In this document: in pieces, positions 12,695-24,400 of the stretch
Layout of the letters: each line of letters starts with the position of its first letter
How positions within the stretch are numbered: the first letter of the stretch is position 1
DNA from: Ceratodon purpureus
Taxonomy: Eukaryota; Streptophyta; Bryopsida; Pseudoditrichales; Ditrichaceae
Assembly (NCBI GenBank): GCA_014871385.1
Contig: CM026423.1
Location: 15,420,467-15,484,466 of the forward strand
Reading direction: 5' to 3'
DNA: 64,000 bases
Notes under the pieces: generated by a model
Seen by the model: the letters and a program-made list of their open reading frames with translations, nothing else
Told to the model about the DNA's origin: nothing
Database searches by the model: none
Program-made: the position numbers and the translations under genes

Positions 12695-13066
12695 ATGCCG
12701 AAGGTGTGTAATGCGAGATCCAGGAGGACAAGAGCGGCTGTAGGTTTGCCCCCAAAGGCACCGGCGAGTTATGAGGAGCTGCGGCCGTGGCTGTTGGAGG
12801 TGGAGCGCGCCAGGGAACGAGGCATGGACCTGCCACCGTTTAGGCACATCGGAAGCCTCCATGTTGGTGAAGGTGAATGGCGTTGGACAGTGCTTTGTAC
12901 CAATGAGCTTCTCCGAATTATGGAGTTGTCCCTAATCCCGTATCCCTTGCTTTCGAACGTCGATGAGAATCCAGTTGTTGAGCTGCCCGAAGTGATCATA
13001 TCGGATGGCGAAACTTGCTGGTTTGATATGGACAAGAGTTGGACTGTATATCCTCCAAAGGATTAG
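12695..13066 (+). CDS. Small accessory protein of the element, 123 residues, unknown
   Basis: An ATG-initiated ORF in the left arm of the transposon. The N-terminus is basic (NARSRRTRAA), followed by an amphipathic segment (YEELRPWLLEVERARERG), a central WRWTVLCTNELLRIMELS stretch and an acidic C-terminus. Codon use looks coding and GC-richer than its AT-rich surroundings. A spliced upstream exon is possible, since the frame stays open upstream of the ATG. I do not recognise the family. Its position inside the element, outward of the methyltransferase-like gene, suggests an accessory product, but that is inference. Confidence 0.45.
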   Translation: MPKVCNARSRRTRAAVGLPPKAPASYEELRPWLLEVERARERGMDLPPFRHIGSLHVGEGEWRWTVLCTNELLRIMELSLIPYPLLSNVDENPVVELPEVIISDGETCWFDMDKSWTVYPPKD

Positions 13067-13580
13067 TATTGTGAAGTCTAGCCGGGTGTTCGAATACAAT
13101 CCTTAAGATTTGGTCTTTTATTGGATCTAGATAGGAGTATTCCAGCATGATGGTTTTAGATAATATAGATGATTCTAGAAATAAGAGAACTCGAAACCAA
13201 CTAAAACAAAGGGTCTTAAAAGTTCGTGGAATATTTCAGAGTTCGTGTACAATACTGGAGTAGCAGAAACCAAGATGTACACCAAGTCAAGAATAGGTAA
13301 CATGGCTTTGCAAATGTGGGATTTTGAATGAGTAAAATATAAGTTAAAGCGCAATTTAAATTTTGAGCATTTCTTTTGTAACATTTCATTCTTCATATTA
13401 TATTTTGAGCATTACGGTTGTGACATTTCATCCTCTACATAGGAGGAGACGATTTGGAAATGAGAATCGTAACAAGTATAGATTCAGGGTAGTAGAGTAG
13501 ACGAAGGATTACGCAATGAACTCCAATTAAATCAAATCAAATCCAATGAAAACAATGAAAGACCGAAGCCTCCTTCAAAC

Positions 13581-16500
13581 TCAGAAAATGCTACCATCGC
13601 TACTTCCACTCTCAGAACTAGATGACTCTGAATCTCCTTCTACCGCCTCGTCATCGACGAATAGAAGGGCCCTGGGATCAAAAGTAGTTGGCCGACTTGG
13701 AACATATGTTAGGGCTCCAGATTGAAACGCCTGTGCTAAGTCCTCTGCGTAGTCCGGAAGTATGAAAGGCTGAATCGGGCTGGAATGAAGACGCCACGAT
13801 GGAGTGGACACTGCTCTTGGCCCACGTGGCGATGTTGCTGAAACTACTCTGCAATAGAGAACCGATTGTGGTTAGATAGAGTACGTAGAGCTGGAAAGAG
13901 AAGTAATGATTGGATAATTTGAACAAAGAATAGAAGACTTACACCACTTGTCAGGTCTTGCTCTCTTAGGAGGCGCTTCGCCTGCTGCTGCCGGCCTTGG
14001 ATGTTTAGGAGGACCCATGGCTGATGGTTTGAGAAGGGCGTTGAATATGGCTTCGTCCTCCTCAAAAGCGAGAATGTGACGACCAACAGCCTGGGCGGCC
14101 TTGATAGAGGCCCCTGAAACTCGAAGAGAAACAAAGAAATGAGAAACTTTGGAAAAAACGAGAGGAAAAATGAAGCAGAGATATGTAAGAAGAGTTACCT
14201 GTCCCAGCATTCCAGTCAAGGACTATGTCGTCGGGCTTGGACAGCTCCTCAATGATGCTCTGCATCATCTCAGGGGATTTCTCCCTTGGGCCTCTCCACG
14301 GCACCTCCCCATTCGTGAGCTGAGATTCGGCATCGGTGAAGTTGAAAATGGCATCACTCTTGGTAATGTTGAGGAGCCCATGTATCAGGTCTTCCTTCTT
14401 CGTCTGGAAGGAGAAAGTACTGCCACTACGAACGTAGACGCGAATCCAGAACCGCATAGTCTGCAGTCAAGCAAAACTAGTGAGTAAAATTAAGCGGAAG
14501 GGTTATCAGTAAGTAAAAAGAACGGTATGTTTAGGAAAAGTACCAAGTTCTCGGGGTTCGTAGGAGAAGTGAGGCCGAGAACATTGACGCCCCACCAGTC
14601 CTTGAACAGCACGTATCCACCACCAGCAGCTTCTTCCTCGATATCCTTAGCCAGCTTCTGATCAGTGTTGTAGATGAGGCAGAGGGCACCATCTATCTGC
14701 AGGAATTCATCTGCAAAATGGAAGATGTCGTACAAATAATCCCTGTAGCGAGAGTTCCAAGGCGGAATACTCGTGGGGGGAACGGAAACGGATGGGACGG
14801 GAAGATTCTCAGGGATGTCGGCAATGATCAAGTCGACTCCTAGATGGTCCTCTTGTTTGCACCGGTCCGGAACTTCGTTTTCGCGGCTTGCTCCAAACTT
14901 GAGGAAACAAGAAAGGAGAGTTAGTAACTACATAGCGAGTACATGTGGCAGAATCCATTAAATGTCAAAATATAGGAACAAACCTTGCGAATGAAGTCTT
15001 GAGTCTTCATCCAATCCGGGTCGCCACCTTTTCTCTCCTGTCTCCTATTTCGCCGTAACATGGAATCCACAGATGAGTTGAAGACGGAAACATGTGTGGA
15101 AATCGAAGCTCCAGCGGAAGAAGTTGGTTGAGGATATAGTTTGGCCTTCCTCTGCTCAATGAGACTTCGCGTGATCGCAGAAGCACCAATGGATGAAGGC
15201 GCAGTCGCTGTGGTCGACGTTGGCATTGGGACGTCTACAGTTGGAGAAGCGTTGCCCGTCTCCTTCCCTGGTGAGGAAGACTCAGCCCCAGTATCTTGTG
15301 AGGTCTGTGACTTCGAACCCAGTGTTCGTAGTCGCCGAGCTCTCCCTTTCTTCGCTCGAGGTGCAGATGATTGACTTTGATGTTCTTCGTCTTCTTCAGA
15401 ACTGTCGTTGGAGTCTCCGACTACTGGCGCTCGAAGATCAAGTGATGATTTGACATCGGCCTCAGAATCGACTGTAAAACCACGGAGGCAATCTAGATAC
15501 CAACATCCTGCCTCCAAGTGGGGAGCTTTGTACCTCTTCAATTGCTGAGCAGAGTAGATACACTCGTCCGTGCCTCTCTGGATCCATAAAGGAAAGTACT
15601 TCGGGAGTTGGTGGACAGTGACGGCTCCTTTGGGAAGAAGCTCTCTCTTGAAGTACCTAATGTGGGCCAATTTTAAAATACTTAGTATGTGGGAGAGACG
15701 AAATGCAGGATTCAAAATGCACACATGTTTGAGTAAAGATTCATACCGGTAGATGACTCGCTTGACAACATCGGCCGTTCCAGGGAATTTCGTGAAAATC
15801 GACTTCTTATCAAAAGTCTTCTTCGCCTTGGATCCAAGGAATGCCGGGAATGCTCTGTCCCAAAGCAGAATACGCCAGCTCTCCACGTAATCGCCTGGAC
15901 GCTGAACATCAGGGGAGGCATTCCAATTGATGTCCAGCTCCTCCGCCTTACACAGGTCCTCAAACTCATGGATGACCGCTTCTTCCAACTACAAGACACA
16001 GTCAGCAAAATTAGTCTACGACAATCAAAGTGATAGAATGACAAAGACATTATCAGTTCTGGAAATAAGAGAGCATACCCCTGCCCAGAATGAAGCCCTG
16101 TTTAGCCATCGTTCGAGGTCAGCTTCCTTGAACTCCGGTGGTGGGAACCTATAAGATTGCCTTGAAGTCGGAGAGGAGTTCCACCACCTCAACCAACGAG
16201 CTTTGTACTTGGGTTCCACTGCAGCCGGCACAATCTTCTGCAGCTTGTCCAATGTCATCTCAGGTTTGTTGACATCGCTGAAGTGGCGGTTAATCTGCAA
16301 TTAGAATAGAACAGTTATCTTAATAAAATCAAGATAACACAGGAGATACGAACAAAATAGCTTAAGATAAAGTGATTAAGGAATTACCTCGGCAAGGAAG
16401 TCATCACCATTCTTGGGATTCGCAATGGCCAAGTACTCGAGGAAGTCCTTCTTCTTGACGGCCTCGATGTAGTTGTTTGACGCTGTCGTCATCGCATCCC

Positions 16501-18310
16501 AAACTCCAGATCCAGATTGATCCTCTATTGGCGTGTTCTCCTTGTAGGCTCTTGCGGCCTGATCCGAGGCGTCTGCAATCTCTCTCTGTACATGGAGATA
16601 CAACATATTAAAATCAATGTACAAACAACTTGAAATGCATGTACAGAACGAATGTACTGAGTCATGGTATAAATTCTTACTCGGTATAGGAACGCAATGA
16701 AAACCTTCGTTGTCAAGGTGAACCACCGGTCCTTTGCGTGTTTGTTCTGCACACAGATTTGAAACTCCTCTGGGCTAAGAAGATCTTTGAATTCTTCTAA
16801 CTTCATGACACCGAAAGAGCGAATGCGGAATAACTTCGCTGGAAGATTACTCTTCACATGGTCATTCTCAGTAGACCTGTGAAAAAAAAAACTGTTTAGA
16901 AAACACTTCCTAGTAGAAGGATGATCCGAAATCAAATTTAAGGAATTGTTCAACCAAAATTCTTACCAGTTGATGTCATGCATCGCATGGAGAAGATTGC
17001 CCACTTGGCCGCGGGGGTCCAATATGATGCAATGCACGGAGATGTGCCAAGCTGGGTCATCGGCATGATGCTTGTTGATGTGTCGTAACCAAGCTGAAAG
17101 GCGATGGTTACCTTCCCATACAAAAAACATTTTGCCACTGAATTGATTGAGGTCATCGTCTCTTTGGAGGTCGGCTTCGAAGGCTTCGTTAGCCTTGCGC
17201 CAGCACGGGCTCCACTTTGCCTTCTCTTCCTCCGTGACATCCTTTGACATCTCTTCAGTTTTGTACATGGAAATATACATCACGCGGTCCCCATCTCTGT
17301 AACCCTTCACGAACTCCCTCTCCAGATGTTGCACGCCCATTTCGCCAACCGGTCTGACTTTTGCCATTGCGACCATTCTACACAATGGGACAAGCAGGCG
17401 AGACTTCCTCAAGGGCTGAATACGAACGACATTGATGACGTTGATCGAGTCAACTTTATGCTGTGTTCGATGAAGCAATTCCCCTTCAACAACGTCTTTC
17501 AAGTCCAGAGGCTTTGATGATGATGGCAACACGTCCTCTGTTTGCGTCAACTCGGGTACCTGCCGTAAGCAAAAGAAATGAACAATCAAACTCAACAATG
17601 TAGATACTGAAGAATGGAATTTACCAGTCACTTAGAGATTTTCTCATAAATGAAAGAGTAAAAAAAAACATCTCAAATTTCATCTATGGCACCAAGCATC
17701 AAGGCCGTGCCACTCTACGAGGAGCCCTTCCATAGTACTGTCTAGCCTCTCTACTATTCCAATGATGGCGCCTCCTCCAAAATCGCCTGGTCTGACGGCA
17801 AGCGCTGGGCAGTATAGCCGGAAGGGCAAACACTACATGGGCCGGCCTCCTCAACACCAGAGGTGAAACAGGGGGATTAGGCGAAGACGGCGGCGTGCCA
17901 AGACGTGGCGAGGTGGGCATGTACACTGGAGAGGTGGGCATGTACACTGGAGAGGTGGGCTCATAAACAGGCGATGTAGGCATGTACTGGGGTGACTGGA
18001 CCTCGAAAGGTCCAGTGTCTACACCTAAAGGAATGGCTAAATCACAGGTACAGAAACGCTCATCCTCTGGGTCTGACAGGTCTGAAAGGTTGATTACAGA
18101 GATTGGAGAATTGACAGACATGTCGGGAGCATCTGAACCTACCTGCAAGTACAAGGCACATGGGGAAGTTAGTGTTTTCAAATCATTTGAAATAACTCAA
18201 CTTCAATTATTTCGGAAATGAAGAACATGTGTATCCAACAAATATAACATCAAAAACTATACCTCACTCTCCTCAGGTCCCTTGCTTTCACTCTCGGTCC
18301 CCATGTTCTG
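13581..18310 (-). CDS. ParB-like and N4/N6 DNA-methyltransferase-like fusion protein
   Basis: Twelve exons on the minus strand (18310-18263, 18142-17858, 17559-16967, 16876-16681, 16585-16388, 16294-16079, 15988-15747, 15656-14984, 14897-14544, 14460-14199, 14113-13943, 13837-13581) join in phase to 1,165 codons ending TGA. Residues 69-96 are CTD-like heptads (YMPTSPVYEPTSPV). Residues about 150-300 look ParB-like: VRPVGEMGVQHLEREF, then FFVWEGNHRLSAW with WEGNHRL near 259. The C-terminal third resembles a beta-class amino-methyltransferase: LIIADIPENL at about 840-849 sits where DPPY is expected, and VLDWNAGTG at 1015-1023 where the SAM-binding VLDPFxGxGT is expected, followed by AAQAVGRHILAFEED. 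Both motifs are altered, so catalysis is doubtful. PPKRARPDK is a likely nuclear signal. The weakest splice is the donor at 17858. Two more exons at 27.4-28.4 kb could precede it. Confidence 0.75.
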
Positions 18311-18486
18311 CTGTGAAGTATCCTATACGTCATAGAAAATGCACTAATGTCATTTATTAAAATCATTTTCTCCCGCGAGCAAAGTAAAGAAGTTAAAAAG
18401 CCTCATAAGAAGTAAATAATAATAATCATAATAAATCATAATAAAGAAGTTATTTCGCGAAAAAAAAAAAAAAAAACAAAATTCAA

Positions 18487-21400
18487 AAAGGCTTTGCTAC
18501 TCATTGGAGGCTCGTGGCCTCCTCGGCCAGGGCTCCATGCTACTGCTCCACAGTGGTTTCTGCTCCGAAACGAGTAGCAAAGCCGCAAGCATACAAATGG
18601 AATTAAATAAAAAAAAAACCACCAAGCCTCATTGGAGGCTCGCGGCCTCCTCTGCCAGGGCTCCATGCTAGTGCTCCACAGTGGTTTCTGCTCCGAAACG
18701 AGTAGCAAAGCCGCAAGCATACAAATGGAATTAAAAAAAATATAAACCACCAAGCCTCATTGGAGGCTCGCGGCCTCCTCGGCCGGGGCTCCTTGCTACT
18801 GCTCCACAGTGGTTTCTGCTCCGAAACGAGTAGCAAAGCCGCAAGCATACAAATGGAATTAAAAAAAAAAAAACCACCAAGCCTCATTGGAGGCTCGCGG
18901 CCTCCTCGGCCGGGGCTCCTTGCTACTGCTCCACAGTGGTTTCTGCTCCGAAACGAGTAGCAAAGCCGCAAGCATACAAATGGAATTAAAAAAAATATAA
19001 ACCACCAAGCCTCATTGGAGGCTCGCGGCCTCCTCGGCCGGGGCTCCATGCTAGTGCTCCACAGTGGTTTCTGCTCCGAAACGAGTAGCAAAGCCGCAAG
19101 CATACAAATGGAATTAAAAAAAAAAAAACCACCAAGCCTCATTGGAGGCTCGGGGCCTCCTCGGCCGGGGCTCCTTGCTACTGCTCCACAGTGGTTTCTG
19201 CTCCGAAACGAGTAGCAAAGCCGCAAGCATACAAATGGAATTAAAAAAAATATAAACCACCAAGCCTCATTGGAGGCTCGCGGCCTCCTCGGCCGGGGCT
19301 CCATGCTAGTGCTCCACAGTGGTTTCTGCTCCGAAACGAGTAGCAAAGCCGCAAGCATACAAATGGAATTAAAAAAAAAAAAACCACCAAGCCTCATTGG
19401 AGGCTCGGGGCCTCCTCGGCCAGGGCTCCTTGCTACTGCTCCACAGTGGTTTCTGCTCCGAAAGGAGTAGCAAAGCCGCAAGCATACAAATGGAATTAAA
19501 AAGAAAAAAACCACCAAGCCTCATTGGAGGCTCGGGGCCTCCTCGGCCGGGGCTCCTTGCTACTGCTCCACAGTGGTTTCTGCTCCGAAACGAGTAGCAA
19601 AGCCGCAAGCATACAAATGGAATTAAAAAGAAAAAAACCACCAAGCCTCATTGGAGGCTCGGGGCCTCCTCGGCCAGGGCTCCTTGCTACTGCTCCACAG
19701 TGGTTTCTGCTCCGAAAGGAGTAGCAAAGCCGCAAGCATACAAATGGAATTAAAAAAAATATAAACCACCAAGCCTCATTGGAGGCTCGCGGCCTCCTCG
19801 GCCGGGGCTCCTTGCTACTGCTCCACAGTGGTTTCTGCTCCGAAACGAGTAGCAAAGCCGCAAGCATACAAATGGAATTAAAAAAAAAAAAACCACCAAG
19901 CCTCATTGGAGGCTCGGGGCCTCCTCGGCCGGGGCTCCTTGCTACTGCTCCACAGTGGTTTCTGCTCCGAAACGAGTAGCAAAGCCGCAAGCATACAAAT
20001 GGAATTAAAAAAAATATAAACCACCAAGCCTCATTGGAGGCTCGCGGCCTCCTCGGCCGGGGCTCCATGCTAGTGCTCCACAGTGGTTTCTGCTCCGAAA
20101 CGAGTAGCAAAGCCGCAAGCATACAAATGGAATTAAAAAAAAAAAAACCACCAAGCCTCATTGGAGGCTCGGGGCCTCCTCGGCCAGGGCTCCTTGCTAC
20201 TGCTCCACAGTGGTTTCTGCTCCGAAAGGAGTAGCAAAGCCGCAAGCATACAAATGGAATTAAAAAGAAAAAAACCACCAAGCCTCATTGGAGGCTCGGG
20301 GCCTCCTCGGCCGGGGCTCCTTGCTACTGCTCCACAGTGGTTTCTGCTCCGAAACGAGTAGCAAAGCCGCAAGCATACAAATGGAATTAAAAAAAATATA
20401 AACCACCAAGCCTCATTGGAGGCTCGCGGCCTCCTCGGCCGGGGCTCCATGCTAGTGCTCCACAGTGGTTTCAGCTCCGAAACGAGTAGCAAAGCCGCAA
20501 GCATACAAATGGAATTAAGTAAAAAAAAAACCACCAAGCCTCATTGGAGGCTCGGGGCCTCCTCGGCCGGGGCTCCTTGCTACTGCTCCACAGTGGTTTC
20601 TGCTCCGAAACGAGTAGCAAAGCCGCAAGCATACAAATGGAATAAAAAAAAAACTAAACCACCAAGCCTCATTGGAGGCTCGCGGCCTCCTCGGCCGGGG
20701 CTCCTTGCTACTGCTCCACAGTGGTTTCTGCTCCGAAACGAGTAGCAAAGCCGCAAGCATACAAATGGAATTAAGTAAAAAAAAAACCACCAAGCCTCAT
20801 TGGAGGCTCGCGGCCTCCTCTGCCGGGGCTCCTTGCTACTGCTCCACAGTGGTTTCTGCTCCGAAACGAGTAGCAAAGCCGCAAGCATACAAATGGAATT
20901 AAAAAAAATATAAACCACCAAGCCTCATTGGAGGCTCGCGGCCTCCTCGGCCGGGGCTCCTTGCTACTGCTCCACAGTGGTTTCTGCTCCGAAACGAGTA
21001 GCAAAGCCGCAAGCATACAAATGGAATTAAGTAAAAAAAAAACCACCAAGCCTCATTGGAGGCTCGGGGCCTCCTCGGCCAGGGCTCCTTGCTACTGCTC
21101 CACAGTGGTTTCTGCTCCGAAAGGAGTAGCAAAGCCGCAAGCATACAAATGGAATTAAAAAGAAAAAAACCACCAAGCCTCATTGGAGGCTCGGGGCCTC
21201 CTCGGCCGGGGCTCCTTGCTACTGCTCCACAGTGGTTTCTGCTCCGAAACGAGTAGCAAAGCCGCAAGCATACAAATGGAATTAAAAAAAATATAAACCA
21301 CCAAGCCTCATTGGAGGCTCGCGGCCTCCTCGGCCGGGGCTCCTTGCTAGTGCTCCACAGTGGTTTCTGCTCCGAAACGAGTAGCAAAGCCGCAAGCATA

Positions 21401-24400
21401 CAAATGGAATTAAAAAAAAAAAAACCACCAAGCCTCATTGGAGGCTCGGGGCCTCCTCGGCCAGGGCTCCTTGCTACTGCTCCACAGTGGTTTCTGCTCC
21501 GAAAGGAGTAGCAAAGCCGCAAGCATACAAATGGAATTAAAAAAAAAAAAACCACCAAGCCTCATTGGAGGCTCGGGGCCTCCTCGGCCGGGGCTCCTTG
21601 CTACTGCTCCACAGTGGTTTCTGCTCCGAAACGAGTAGCAAAGCCGCAAGCATACAAATGGAATTAAAAAAAATATAAACCACCAAGCCTCATTGGAGGC
21701 TCGCGGCCTCCTCGGCCGGGGCTCCATGCTAGTGCTCCACAGTGGTTTCAGCTCCGAAACGAGTAGCAAAGCCGCAAGCATACAAATGGAATTAAGTAAA
21801 AAAAAAAACCACCAAGCCTCATTGGAGGCTCGGGGCCTCCTCGGCCAGGGCTCCTTGCTACTGCTCCACAGTGGTTTCTGCTCCGAAAGGAGTAGCAAAG
21901 CCGCAAGCATACAAATGGAATTAAAAAGAAAAAAACCACCAAGCCTCATTGGAGGCTCGGGGCCTCCTCGGCCGGGGCTCCTTGCTACTGCTCCACAGTG
22001 GTTTCTGCTCCGAAACGAGTAGCAAAGCCGCAAGCATACAAATGGAATTAAAAAAAATATAAACCACCAAGCCTCATTGGAGGCTCGCGGCCTCCTCGGC
22101 TGGGGCTCCATGCTAGTGCTCCACAGTGGTTTCAGCTCCGAAACGAGTAGCAAAGCCGCAAGCATACAAATGGAATTAAGTAAAAAAAAAACCACCAAGC
22201 CTCATTGGAGGCTCGGGGCCTCCTCGGCCGGGGCTCCTTGCTACTGCTCCACAGTGGTTTCTGCTCCGAAACGAGTAGCAAAGCCGCAAGCATACAAATG
22301 GAATAAAAAAAAAACTAAACCACCAAGCCTCATTGGAGGCTCGCGGCCTCCTCGGCCGGGGCTCCTTGCTACTGCTCCACAGTGGTTTCTGCTCCGAAAC
22401 GAGTAGCAAAGCCGCAAGCATACAAATGGAATAAAAAAAAAACTAAACCACCAAGCCTCATTGGAGGCTCGCGGCCTCCTCGGCCGGGGCTCCTTGCTAC
22501 TGCTCCACAGTGGTTTCTGCTCCGAAACGAGTAGCAAAGCCGCAAGCATACAAATGGAATTAAGTAAAAAAAAAACCACCAAGCCTCATTGGAGGCTCGC
22601 GGCCTCCTCTGCCGGGGCTCCTTGCTACTGCTCCACAGTGGTTTCTGCTCCGAAACGAGTAGCAAAGCCGCAAGCATACAAATGGAATTAAAAAAAATAT
22701 AAACCACCAAGCCTCATTGGAGGCTCGCGGCCTCCTCGGCCGGGGCTCCATGCTAGTGCTCCACAGTGGTTTCTGCTCCGAAAGGAGTAGCAAAGCCGCA
22801 AGCATACAAATGGAATTAAAAAAAAAAAAACCACCAAGCCTCATTGGAGGCTCGGGGCCTCCTCGGCCAGGGCTCCTTGCTACTGCTCCACAGTGGTTTC
22901 TGCTCCGAAAGGAGTAGCAAAGCCGCAAGCATACAAATGGAATTAAAAAGAAAAAAACCACCAAGCCTCATTGGAGGCTCGGGGCCTCCTCGGCCGGGGC
23001 TCCTTGCTACTGCTCCACAGTGGTTTCTGCTCCGAAACGAGTAGCAAAGCCGCAAGCATACAAATGGAATTAAAAAAAATATAAACCACCAAGCCTCATT
23101 GGAGGCTCGCGGCCTCCTCGGCTGGGGCTCCATGCTAGTGCTCCACAGTGGTTTCAGCTCCGAAACGAGTAGCAAAGCCGCAAGCATACAAATGGAATTA
23201 AGTAAAAAAAAAACCACCAAGCCTCATTGGAGGCTCGGGGCCTCCTCGGCCGGGGCTCCTTGCTACTGCTCCACAGTGGTTTCTGCTCCGAAACGAGTAG
23301 CAAAGCCGCAAGCATACAAATGGAATAAAAAAAAAACTAAACCACCAAGCCTCATTGGAGGCTCGCGGCCTCCTCGGCCGGGGCTCCTTGCTACTGCTCC
23401 ACAGTGGTTTCTGCTCCGAAACGAGTAGCAAAGCCGCAAGCATACAAATGGAATAAAAAAAAAACTAAACCACCAAGCCTCATTGGAGGCTCGCGGCCTC
23501 CTCGGCCGGGGCTCCTTGCTACTGCTCCACAGTGGTTTCTGCTCCGAAACGAGTAGCAAAGCCGCAAGCATACAAATGGAATTAAGTAAAAAAAAAACCA
23601 CCAAGCCTCATTGGAGGCTCGCGGCCTCCTCTGCCGGGGCTCCTTGCTACTGCTCCACAGTGGTTTCTGCTCCGAAACGAGTAGCAAAGCCGCAAGCATA
23701 CAAATGGAATTAAAAAAAATATAAACCACCAAGCCTCATTGGAGGCTCGCGGCCTCCTCGGCCGGGGCTCCATGCTAGTGCTCCACAGTGGTTTCTGCTC
23801 CGAAAGGAGTAGCAAAGCCGCAAGCATACAAATGGAATTAAAAAAAAAAAAACCACCAAGCCTCATTGGAGGCTCGGGGCCTCCTCGGCCAGGGCTCCTT
23901 GCTACTGCTCCACAGTGGTTTCTGCTCCGAAAGGAGTAGCAAAGCCGCAAGCATACAAATGGAATTAAAAAGAAAAAAACCACCAAGCCTCATTGGAGGC
24001 TCGGGGCCTCCTCGGCCGGGGCTCCTTGCTACTGCTCCACAGTGGTTTCTGCTCCGAAACGAGTAGCAAAGCCGCAAGCATACAAATGGAATTAAAAAAA
24101 ATATAAACCACCAAGCCTCATTGGAGGCTCGCGGCCTCCTCGGCTGGGGCTCCATGCTAGTGCTCCACAGTGGTTTCAGCTCCGAAACGAGTAGCAAAGC
24201 CGCAAGCATACAAATGGAATTAAGTAAAAAAAAAACCACCAAGCCTCATTGGAGGCTCGGGGCCTCCTCGGCCGGGGCTCCTTGCTACTGCTCCACAGTG
24301 GTTTCTGCTCCGAAACGAGTAGCAAAGCCGCAAGCATACAAATGGAATAAAAAAAAAACTAAACCACCAAGCCTCATTGGAGGCTCGCGGCCTCCTCGGC

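Noticed and set aside
17699-17857. Continuation of the heptad exon to a TGA at 17699, making a separate 160-residue protein
   Set aside because: Possible, but the donor at 17858 keeps phase with the ParB-like exon, which otherwise has no start. The continuation is Arg-rich and low in coding character.
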